From Opitutaceae bacterium (lineage in GTDB: Bacteria; Verrucomicrobiota; Verrucomicrobiae; Opitutales; Opitutaceae), in NCBI GenBank assembly GCA_031266495.1, contig JAISAX010000515.1:1-5053 (forward strand): 5,053 bases of DNA, in the 5' to 3' direction. The stretch's first letter is position 1, and each line of letters begins with the position of its first letter. This document shows, one piece after another, positions 1 through 4,693 of the stretch. The position numbers and the translations under genes are program-made. The notes beneath the pieces were generated by a model, which had not been told where the DNA came from, did no database searches, and was given only the letters and a program-made list of their open reading frames with translations.

Positions 1-1
1 A

Positions 2-16
2 GGGGGAGGGGGGGGG
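2..16. repeat. G-rich homopolymer tract (G5-A-G9)
   Basis: Five G, one A, then nine G occupy the left edge of the window. A similar G3-A-G11 tract follows the helicase stop codon at 2995-3009, so this may mark the end of an unseen gene to the left. Shortly after it, GGTTTC (25-30) can pair with GAAACC (36-41) around a five-base loop, but no T-run follows on either strand, so I do not call a terminator. Confidence 0.6.
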
Positions 17-82
17 CCGAGACCGGTTTCGTCGGGAAACCCGGGGGAGGCGGTGGCGGTACCGGTGGTGTGTGGCGAGCCT

Positions 83-111
83 GACATCTGGCAAGGGTTT
101 GGAGACATCTG
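83..111. repeat. Paired GACATCTG direct repeats, 21 bp apart
   Basis: The octamer GACATCTG occurs at 83-90 and again at 104-111, start-to-start spacing 21 bp (two turns of B-DNA). The pair lies about 100 bp upstream of the chosen helicase start. It could be a two-site operator, but nothing in the window identifies a regulator. A chance duplication is possible. Confidence 0.3.
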
Positions 112-208
112 CCGCGCCAAGGTCAAGAAAACCGCATGGATAAATATCGTCCACAAAATAGGGGTTGCCGGAGCAAACCGGCTTTCTACGGTCTCTTCTT
201 TTCGCCGG

Positions 209-2977
209 ATGCAATCCCACGGACCGAAGCGCGTTTACACCCCACAGTCCCTTGAGTTCTGGTTTTCCAGGCTGGAGCATGATTGGGACAAATTCTTCAC
301 CCGTGAACAACTTGAGGATGGGCACCGCATTTACCGCGAGGGCGAGATTCGCGAGGTGGAACTCACGGAAATGGATGCGATTATCCACCGCCGCATCGAC
401 AAGCATGACGAGTATGCCGTGATCGAATGGCGCTCCGCCGACACCTTCCGGGTGCGTTCCTCGACCGAAAACGGGGAGTCTTCCCGCGCCCGCGCCCTCG
501 CCGTCGCCGGCCTGCACGAGATCGAGGAACTCGTCGCCGACGAAATCTCGCCGCTGCCGGAAACCGTCCCGCCTTTTTCTCCCGCGCCCTCTGCGGCTGA
601 CCCTGCCGTTGAGGGTGCCGTTTCCACCCCCACCCCCACCCCTGCACCCGGCCCCGCACCTTCGCCCGGCCGCGCCGCGCCGCCCGCCGCCTCCGTCGCG
701 GCCAACGGTTCGACAGTCGCGCCTCCCGCCTCTCCCGCCTCTCCCGCGCCTCCGTCGGTGCCGGCGTCATCCCCGGTCTCCGGCGTGGCCGCGTCGGCGT
801 CGGCACCCGCGCCCGGGGGCGCGCGGACGTTGCTCCTGTCTTTCACCACGCGTGCGGAGGGCCTGGGGTTCGAGGCATTCTGGGTGGATGATGACGGTTC
901 GCGCGTGCCCGCTCTCGGCGCGGCTGCGCAGGGCCGCGCCCGGCCGCCCGGCTCCGTGGAGCGCGCCAGGCTCATCGGCCTCGCGGCCTACGCGCGCCGG
1001 GCCCACTTCGCCTACTCGCAGGAGCTCGGCGCCTATGTGCTGGCCTCGGTCGCGGAGGTGACGAATTTTCTCAAGACCACGTTGCCGGCCTGGAAAAAAC
1101 TTTTCGCAATCGAACTCTGCCCCACCTCCGCCAACCTGCTGGCCGGCGCGCGCGAAATCACCATCGAGGCCGTGGCCGCGCCGCGCCGCAATGGCCGCAA
1201 CGGCCCGGCTGGCGCGGCCGGAGCGGGCGGCGTGGCCGGGGGGCTCGACCTGCGCTGGATTTTCCGCGCAGGCGAACACCTCCTCTCGGATGCCGAGGTG
1301 GCGCTCGTCACCCGCAACGGTGGCAGCGCGCCGTCGTTGTTGCCTGGTGTCGGCATCGTTACGTTGCCCGTCGGGAAGCTCGCTTCGGTCGCGGCCTGGC
1401 AGCGCGGCGTCAGGGAGACTCGCACCGGCGGAGGCGAGGTTCCGCCTTACCTGATTTTTTCCCTTTTCAACGACTCGCGCCTCAAGCTCACGCTTTCGCC
1501 CGAGCTCGAAGCCTGGCGGCAGGCCGTGCTCGAACTCCCGGCGCCGGCGGCCGACCTGCCCGCCGTGTTGCGTCCCTACCAGCGGCGCGGCGTCGAGTGG
1601 CTCCATCACCTTTGCGGCAAGGGTTGCCATTGCCTCCTGGCCGACGAGATGGGTCTGGGCAAGACGCTCCAGGTGATCGCGCTCCTCATGACGCGCCCGG
1701 CGGCGAACAACCGGCCCGCGCTGGTCGTGTGCCCGGCGAGCGTCGTGCCCGTCTGGTGCGAGGAGATCGAGCGTTTCTGGCCCGGCACGCGCGTCGAGGT
1801 GCTGAGAAATGGCAACGATTTTTCCATGCTCCACCTCGGGTCGCCTCGCGTGTGGGTGGCCAGTTTCACGCAGTTGCGCAAGCACCGGGCGTTGCTCGAC
1901 GAGTACGGGTTCGGCTACGCCGTCCTTGACGAGGGCCAGTTCATCAAAAACCCGGACGCCAAGGTCACGCAGACCTGTTTCGCCATCCGCGCCACGCACC
2001 GCATCGTGCTCACCGGCACGCCGCTGGAAAACCGCCAGCTCGATCTCTGGTCGATCTTCCGTTACCTGCTGCCCGGCTTGCTCGGCACGCGCATGGCGTT
2101 CGAGGCGGCGCTGCTCGCCGACCACGCGGGCACGATGAAACGTCTGCGCGCGCAGCTCGCGCCCTTCATCCTGCGGCGCACCAAGACCGAGGTCGCCAGG
2201 GAGCTCCCGCCCAAGGTCGAGATGGAGCTGATCTGTCCGCTCACCGACGTGCAGCGTGGCGAGTACGCGAAGATCTGCGCCGAGGGCCTGCAACGCCTCG
2301 GCGATGATGTGGGCGTGGCCATGCGCGAAAAATCCTTCGGCCTGCTCGCGCTTCTCACGCGCCTGCGCCAGATTTGCTGCGATCCGGACATGCTGCCCTG
2401 GATCAAGGATGCGCCGCTGGCCGATTCGGGGAAAATCATGCTGCTCGTGGAGCGCCTGGCCGAGGTGATCGCCAACGGCCACAAGGTCGTCATTTTTTCG
2501 CAATTCGTGATGCTGCTCGACCGCGTGAAGAGTGCGCTCGCCCAGGCGTTCCCCGACCTGCCGCGCTACGAACTCACCGGCATGACGCTCGACCGGCTGA
2601 AACCCGTGCAAGGTTTCCAGGGAGCGGAGGGAGCGGCGGCGATGCTGGTGTCGCTCAAGGCGGCGGGCACGGGCATCACGCTGCACTCGGCCGACTACGT
2701 TTTCCTGCTCGACCCGTGGTGGAACCCGGCGGTGGAGGCGCAGGCGGTGGACCGCGTGCATCGTATCGGACAAAAAAGTACGGTGTTCGTTTACCGCATG
2801 GTGACGGCGGGCACGATCGAGGAACGCATCGAGGCGCTGAAAGCCACGAAGCGCGAGTTGTTCGACAAGCTGGTCGGCGGTCTCGGCGGCGACTTCGACC
2901 TGACGCAGCATTTTTGTTCGTTGCAGGAGCTCGTGCAGCTCACCACCGGGCAGGTCGAGACGGAGTTGGCGGGCTGA
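209..2977 (+). CDS. SNF2-family DEAD/DEAH-box helicase-like ATPase
   Basis: A cytoplasmic double-stranded-DNA translocase of the SNF2 (Swi2/Snf2) family, 922 aa from the ATG at 209. Residues 1-113 form an N-terminal module that recalls the region around SWIM zinc fingers in bacterial SNF2 proteins, but it has no Cys/His metal set. Residues about 114-204 are a Pro/Ala/Ser linker. Residues about 205-450 form a second accessory domain. The ATPase core follows: LRPYQRRGVEWL (454-465), Walker A DEMGLGKT (479-486, Lys485), motif Ia LVVCPAS (from 505), Walker B DEGQ (574-577), motif III LTGTPLEN (601-608). The second lobe has VVIFSQF (760-766), motif V SLKAAGTGIT (815-824) and motif VI DRVHRIGQ (848-855). 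All catalytic motifs are intact, so it should be active. The frame stays open upstream to a GTG at 53, but residues before 209 look non-coding; no clear Shine-Dalgarno sequence precedes either start. Its specific role (transcription recycling, repair or other) cannot be read from sequence. It converges on the thioesterase gene. Confidence 0.95.
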   Translation: MQSHGPKRVYTPQSLEFWFSRLEHDWDKFFTREQLEDGHRIYREGEIREVELTEMDAIIHRRIDKHDEYAVIEWRSADTFRVRSSTENGESSRARALAVAGLHEIEELVADEISPLPETVPPFSPAPSAADPAVEGAVSTPTPTPAPGPAPSPGRAAPPAASVAANGSTVAPPASPASPAPPSVPASSPVSGVAASASAPAPGGARTLLLSFTTRAEGLGFEAFWVDDDGSRVPALGAAAQGRARPPGSVERARLIGLAAYARRAHFAYSQELGAYVLASVAEVTNFLKTTLPAWKKLFAIELCPTSANLLAGAREITIEAVAAPRRNGRNGPAGAAGAGGVAGGLDLRWIFRAGEHLLSDAEVALVTRNGGSAPSLLPGVGIVTLPVGKLASVAAWQRGVRETRTGGGEVPPYLIFSLFNDSRLKLTLSPELEAWRQAVLELPAPAADLPAVLRPYQRRGVEWLHHLCGKGCHCLLADEMGLGKTLQVIALLMTRPAANNRPALVVCPASVVPVWCEEIERFWPGTRVEVLRNGNDFSMLHLGSPRVWVASFTQLRKHRALLDEYGFGYAVLDEGQFIKNPDAKVTQTCFAIRATHRIVLTGTPLENRQLDLWSIFRYLLPGLLGTRMAFEAALLADHAGTMKRLRAQLAPFILRRTKTEVARELPPKVEMELICPLTDVQRGEYAKICAEGLQRLGDDVGVAMREKSFGLLALLTRLRQICCDPDMLPWIKDAPLADSGKIMLLVERLAEVIANGHKVVIFSQFVMLLDRVKSALAQAFPDLPRYELTGMTLDRLKPVQGFQGAEGAAAMLVSLKAAGTGITLHSADYVFLLDPWWNPAVEAQAVDRVHRIGQKSTVFVYRMVTAGTIEERIEALKATKRELFDKLVGGLGGDFDLTQHFCSLQELVQLTTGQVETELAG

Positions 2978-2998
2978 TCGGCCGGCGTTCCGGCGGGA

Positions 2999-3009
2999 GG
3001 GGGGGGGGG
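2999..3009. repeat. G11 homopolymer tract after the helicase gene
   Basis: Eleven consecutive G begin 22 bases after the stop codon, preceded by GGGA. A short GC hairpin (GCCGG 2981-2985 with CCGGC 2990-2994) lies between the stop and the tract. Without a T-run this is not a convincing intrinsic terminator. Tract length may vary between cells or be misread by sequencing. Confidence 0.7.
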
Positions 3010-3034
3010 AAACTCCGAAGCACCGAGGGAATGG

Positions 3035-3054
3035 AACCGCTAAATGGCGCTAAG
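3035..3054. repeat. CGCTAAA decamer repeats, left cluster
   Basis: Two 10-bp units, AACCGCTAAA and TGGCGCTAAG, run in tandem. They face the three inverted copies at 3431-3460 and so bracket the mobile-element region between the convergent genes. GGAACCG also occurs twice at 21-bp spacing (3033-3039 and 3054-3060), the second copy being the tip of the outer element's terminal repeat. Confidence 0.6.
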
Positions 3055-3199
3055 GAACCGTAATGAAATAAACAGAGCAAATCTGCCTGGTCTTGAAGAG
3101 GGAGCCAGCGTCGCTGACCCGGTCATTTATTCCCAATCCGGTAAACTCCCTCGTCAGCTCCTTGGCCCGCTCTTCAATCCCGGCGCATCTTTGCTCTGT
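3050..3199 (-). other. Start-less coding-like fragment inside the outer element
   Basis: On the minus strand an open stretch of 49 codons runs from after a TAA at 3200-3202 to a TAG at 3050-3052. The middle part reads as a plausible charged helix (IEERAKELTREFTGLG), with mostly G or C in third positions over its first 30 or so codons. There is no ATG in frame and no ribosome binding site. The last residues (SVYFITVP) come from the terminal inverted repeat. It may be a leftover of a gene captured by the element, or chance in GC-rich DNA. I do not recognise a family with confidence. Confidence 0.2.
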
Positions 3200-3207
3200 T
3201 TATTTCA
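3200..3207. repeat. Target-site duplication TTATTTCA, left copy
   Basis: This octamer directly abuts the left end of the inner element and is identical to 3346-3353 at its right end. The flanking bases differ (T then C here; G then T on the right), so the duplication is exactly 8 bp. Confidence 0.7.
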
Positions 3208-3227
3208 CTGACGTTACGCGGGCGAAG

Positions 3228-3251
3228 GTAGGGGCTTCGCTTGCGAAGCCC
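3228..3251 (+). repeat. REP-like hairpin with GTAG head, forward copy
   Basis: GTAG (3228-3231) is followed by the arms GGGCTTCGC (3232-3240) and GCGAAGCCC (3243-3251) around two bases. A GTAG or GGAG tetranucleotide 5' of an imperfect or perfect hairpin is the known signature of REP sequences processed by REP-associated tyrosine transposases (RAYT/TnpA-REP). No such transposase is in the window. Confidence 0.65.
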
Positions 3252-3300
3252 GCGAGGACCTGTCGCAACGGGAGATACGCCAATTTTCTCCGCCTGGCGC

Positions 3301-3324
3301 GGGCGTCGCAAGCGACGCCCCTAC
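3301..3324 (-). repeat. REP-like hairpin with GTAG head, inverted copy
   Basis: Read on the minus strand this is GTAG (3324-3321), then GGGCGTCGC and GCGACGCCC around two bases. It opposes the copy at 3228-3251 across a 49-bp spacer, giving a REPIN/BIME-like pair. Arm sequences differ from the forward copy by one base per arm, and each copy remains perfectly self-complementary, which is a compensatory pattern. Confidence 0.65.
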
Positions 3325-3345
3325 CTTCGATCCGCGTAACATCAG

Positions 3346-3353
3346 TTATTTCA
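3346..3353. repeat. Target-site duplication TTATTTCA, right copy
   Basis: Identical to 3200-3207 and directly adjoining the right end of the inner element. The bases after it (TTACGGTTCCT) complete the right arm of the outer element. Confidence 0.7.
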
Positions 3354-3370
3354 TTACGGTTCCTGACAGA

Positions 3371-3437
3371 CGCTAAAACCAAACCCCTGCCATGCAGGGA
3401 TGAAGGTGTTCCGTCCGCGCCTGGTTCGGATTTAGCG
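3371..3437. repeat. Further inverted repeat beside the thioesterase end
   Basis: CGCTAAAACCAAACC (3371-3385) and GGTTCGGATTTAGCG (3423-3437) are reverse complements at 13 of 15 positions. The loop contains the smaller CCCTGC/GCAGGG hairpin. Its right arm runs into the CGCTAAA decamers. It may be a third short palindromic element or part of the thioesterase transcript's 3' structure. Confidence 0.5.
3385..3399 (-). terminator. Possible intrinsic terminator of the thioesterase gene
   Basis: On the minus strand CCCTGC and GCAGGG form a 6-bp stem with a three-base loop, followed by GTTTGGTTTTAG, a T-rich but interrupted tail. It lies about 43 bp past the thioesterase stop. The broken T-run keeps this moderate. 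Confidence 0.4.
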
Positions 3438-3460
3438 TTTTTTAGCGTCCTTTAGCGGTT
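3431..3460. repeat. CGCTAAA decamer repeats, right cluster, overlapping the thioesterase 3' end
   Basis: TTTAGCG starts at 3431, 3441 and 3451, an exact 10-bp period. On the minus strand this is three tandem units of the form NNNCGCTAAA. The last codons and the stop of the thioesterase lie within it. The left cluster at 3035-3054 is in the opposite orientation. Confidence 0.7.
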
Positions 3461-3903
3461 AACAACGGATTGGTTGTCAGGCCGGCGAACAGTTCGTTCA
3501 TGCGCGCGACGAAACGCGCGGGCGGGCGCACGGGTTTGCCGGAGCGGTCGATGAAGGCGTGGGTTGTCCAGCCGGTGGCGAGCCGTTCGCCGTCGGTGCC
3601 GCTGGTGCCGTCGGCGCGGCGCACCTCGTAAGCGAGGCGCATCCGTAGGGACGGTTTTTCCGCAAGCGTGGCGACGATGGCGAGCGTGTCGTCATAGCGC
3701 GCCGGTTTCAGGTAACGGACGTTGGCTTCCAGCACGGGCAGCAAAAACCCTTCCGCCTCCAGATCGCGGTAGGGCAGACCGTGGCGCCGGAACAGATCGG
3801 TGCGGGCGATTTCGAACCAGGGCAGATAATTGGCGTGGTAAACGATGCCCATCATGTCGGTTTCGGCGTAGCGGACCTGGACGGTGGAACGGTGCGTGAG
3901 CAT
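3442..3903 (-). CDS. Acyl-CoA thioesterase, YbgC/4HBT hotdog-fold family
   Basis: A 153-aa protein expected to be a cytoplasmic homo-oligomeric thioesterase hydrolysing acyl-CoA esters. The family signature is clear: VRYAETDMMGIVYHANYLPW (residues 10-29), with the expected catalytic Asp16, then Gly19, His23 and Tyr26, followed by the hotdog helix and strands (NVRYLKPARYDDTLAIVA, about residues 82-99). Length is slightly above the usual 130-150 aa. I chose the ATG at 3903 because the conserved fold begins a few residues later. A start at 3969 would add 22 Arg/Pro-rich residues that look untranslated. AGGA lies 14 bases before the chosen start, a poor Shine-Dalgarno spacing. The C-terminal LTAKGR and the TAA stop are encoded by CGCTAAA repeat DNA, so the original tail may have been replaced. 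Its substrate is unknown. E. coli YbgC works beside the Tol-Pal genes, but no tol gene is visible here. Confidence 0.93.
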   Translation of the reverse strand: MLTHRSTVQVRYAETDMMGIVYHANYLPWFEIARTDLFRRHGLPYRDLEAEGFLLPVLEANVRYLKPARYDDTLAIVATLAEKPSLRMRLAYEVRRADGTSGTDGERLATGWTTHAFIDRSGKPVRPPARFVARMNELFAGLTTNPLLTAKGR

Positions 3904-3989
3904 GGCGAAACGACGATTCCTGACGCGCGGGCGGCGGGAAGGCAAACCGGGAGAAAGGTGCGGCGGCATTCCGGAAAAAAGGGCAAAAT

Positions 3990-4005
3990 TCAGGGTTTTA
4001 CCTGA
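3990..4005. promoter_or_regulatory. Short palindrome upstream of the thioesterase, possible operator
   Basis: TCAGG (3990-3994) and CCTGA (4001-4005) are inverted around six bases. On the minus strand the loop and its edge read TAAAAC, which could be part of a -10 box for the thioesterase about 90 bp upstream of its start. No good -35 match is seen, so this is speculative. Confidence 0.2.
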
Positions 4006-4054
4006 CTACCGCGCTTGACAGAAAACGGGCAACCTACGTGTTTCCACTCAAGCA

Positions 4055-4096
4055 CCACGAGACACCGCCGAGACACCACGAGACAACGCCGAGACA
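4055..4096. repeat. Two 21-bp tandem units with GAGACA cores
   Basis: The units 4055-4075 and 4076-4096 match at 20 of 21 positions. Each contains GAGACA twice, so the hexamer occurs at 4059, 4070, 4080 and 4091, i.e. every 10-11 bp on one face of the helix. The period equals that of the unrelated array at 4390-4604. Confidence 0.65.
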
Positions 4097-4105
4097 ACGC
4101 ACCCC

Positions 4106-4228
4106 ATGACGACCCGCCGCCGCACCCATTCCGCTCTCCGTAATGCGGCGGAACCGTGCGCGAAAAAAGTTGCGCACGTGCCTAAAAAATCGTTATTTAC
4201 CCCCCCCCCCCCCCCCCCCCCGCATTAG
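4106..4228 (+). CDS. Weak small ORF ending in the poly-C tract, possible contingency reading frame
   Basis: An ATG at 4106 opens 40 codons (starting MTTRRRTHSALRNAAEPCAK) that run through the C22 tract as polyproline and stop at TAG 4226-4228. If the tract had 23 or 20 C, the frame would join one that is open without a stop to 4699-4701, passing through the 21-bp array as MDARTPG/MDARTFR repeats, for about 198 aa. That is the layout of a phase-variable gene. Against it: the downstream sequence is Arg-rich without a recognisable domain, there is no clear ribosome binding site, and GC-rich repeats stay open by chance. I lean towards non-coding. Confidence 0.2.
   Translation: MTTRRRTHSALRNAAEPCAKKVAHVPKKSLFTPPPPPPPH
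4200..4221. repeat. Poly-C tract, 22 consecutive C
   Basis: This mononucleotide run is far longer than chance allows. Runs of this length are highly prone to slipped-strand mispairing, the basis of phase variation by poly-G/poly-C tracts in other bacteria. It lies 473 bp upstream of the exported-protein start. The exact count in this assembly may be unreliable, since long homopolymers are poorly read. Confidence 0.85.
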
Positions 4229-4361
4229 TTTCATTCACGCCGACGGGTAGAGGATTATCCCGGCGGAGAGCGACAGGCGGACGGGAACGCGGACGGGTAT
4301 TTTTTCAAAGCGGCGGGGCCAGGGCGATTGCCGCCGACACGACGCCGGTCCACGCGCTCTT

Positions 4362-4381
4362 TTTCCCGAAGAATCGGGAAA
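4362..4381. repeat. 8-bp-stem hairpin with AGAA tetraloop
   Basis: TTTCCCGA (4362-4369) pairs perfectly with TCGGGAAA (4374-4381) around AGAA. It lies eight bases before the 21-bp array. It has no T-run on its 3' side, so an intrinsic terminator is unlikely. Its role is unknown. Confidence 0.45.
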
Positions 4382-4389
4382 CATCCCCG

Positions 4390-4604
4390 GTCCACGCCAG
4401 GAGTTTCCGGATGGACGCCAGAACTCCTGGCATGGACGCCAGAACCTTCCGGATGGACGCCAGGACTCCTGGCGTGGACGCCAGAACCTTCCGGATGGAC
4501 GCCAGAACTCCTGGCGTGGACGCCAGGACCTTCCGGATGGACGCCAGGACTCCTGGCATGGACGCCAGAACCTTCCGGATGGACGCCAGAACTCCTGGCG
4601 TCCA
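4390..4604. repeat. 21-bp-period tandem array of alternating palindromic units
   Basis: Ten contiguous 21-bp units run from 4390 to 4599. They alternate between type B (ending CCTTCCGG; the first copy at 4390-4410 is diverged) and type A (ending ACTCCTGGC), i.e. five 42-bp dimers. All units except the first share TGGACGCCAG. Type A units contain the palindrome CGCCAG-N5-CTGGCG or GCCAGGACTCCTGGC. Some A/B junctions form CTGGCG-TGGA-CGCCAG, so each arm can pair left or right. The final unit and its flank make a 10-bp perfect hairpin (TGGACGCCAG 4580-4589 with CTGGCGTCCA 4595-4604). GTCCACGCCA occurs at both edges (4390 and 4600). Variation between copies is limited to a few A/G or G/A changes, which suggests recent expansion. 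There are no unique spacers, so it is not a CRISPR array. Confidence 0.9.
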
Positions 4605-4693
4605 CGCCAACCGCGACCCGGGATACCGGGAAACAGACCCCGAAGCCCGCTTTATTTTTGTCTGCTACCTGCTAACCAACAAAAAAATACACA

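Larger units (their letters stand above)
3208..3345. mobile_element. Inner 138-bp MITE-like insertion carrying two opposed REP hairpins
   Basis: The ends are CTGACGTTACGCGG (3208-3221) and CCGCGTAACATCAG (3332-3345), inverted repeats matching at 13 of 14 positions. The match continues inward through GAAGGTAGGGGC with a one-base length difference. Both ends are flanked by TTATTTCA, as expected for an 8-bp target duplication. The insertion split the right arm of the older element, which dates it as the younger one. There is no coding capacity, so a transposase must act in trans if it still moves. Several IS families make 8-bp duplications, and I cannot assign one from the ends alone. Confidence 0.75.
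3053..3364. mobile_element. Outer MITE-like element, 29-bp terminal inverted repeats, split by a later insertion
   Basis: The left arm is 3053-3081. The right arm is in two pieces, 3190-3199 and 3346-3364. Joining the pieces, i.e. removing 3200-3345, gives a perfect 29-bp reverse complement of the left arm. The original element would have been about 166 bp with a core of about 108 bp. The core holds further inverted pairs (TTGAAGAG 3093-3100 with CTCTTCAA 3170-3177; GAGGGAG 3098-3104 with CTCCCTC 3146-3152). No transposase is encoded, so it would be non-autonomous. I see no clear target duplication outside its ends. It sits between convergent genes, a typical harmless site for such elements. 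Confidence 0.7.
3904..4693. other. Repeat-rich intergenic region without a confident gene
   Basis: These 790 bases separate divergently oriented genes and should contain both promoters. In order they hold a short palindrome (3990-4005), two 21-bp units with GAGACA cores (4055-4096), a weak 40-codon ORF (4106-4228), a hairpin CGTGCGC/GCGCACG (4155-4178), the C22 run (4200-4221), two GCGGACGGG copies 12 bp apart (4277-4297), an 8-bp-stem hairpin (4362-4381) and the 21-bp array (4390-4604). I find no tRNA or rRNA. Long open frames on both strands here reflect GC-rich DNA and a repeat period divisible by three. Confidence 0.7.

Noticed and set aside
2..16. G-quadruplex at the left edge
   Set aside because: Fourteen G in two runs could fold, but the window cuts the context, and similar tracts elsewhere look like simple homopolymers.
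53..208. GTG start at 53 extending the helicase by 52 residues
   Set aside because: The extra residues come from GC-poor, non-coding-looking DNA containing the GACATCTG pair, and no ribosome binding site precedes the GTG. The ATG at 209 starts just before the conserved-looking module.
767..2911. A 714-codon open frame on the minus strand opposite the helicase gene
   Set aside because: It is a product of high GC at third positions in the real gene. The translation is Arg/Glu/His-rich without any domain, while the plus strand has a full set of SNF2 motifs.
3093..3455. A 120-codon plus-strand frame across the convergent intergenic region
   Set aside because: It runs through both mobile elements, the REP hairpins and the decamers, so its openness comes from repeat DNA. 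No start signal or domain is present.
3904..3969. Upstream ATG at 3969 for the thioesterase
   Set aside because: It adds 22 Arg/Pro-rich residues before the hotdog fold. Family members start close to the VRYAETD motif.
4015..4020. TTGACA as a -35 box for a plus-strand promoter
   Set aside because: The hexamer is perfect, but no -10-like sequence lies at 16-18 bp spacing (GTGTTT at best).
4155..4178. CGTGCGC/GCGCACG hairpin as a terminator
   Set aside because: The 7-bp stem is real, but the loop is 10 bases and no T-run follows on either strand.
4390..4604. CRISPR array
   Set aside because: Units are contiguous with no unique spacers, and no cas gene is nearby.
4255..4675. Long open frames on both strands through the 21-bp array
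   Set aside because: A period divisible by three keeps several frames open at once. The translations are low-complexity on both strands, and none has a ribosome binding site.
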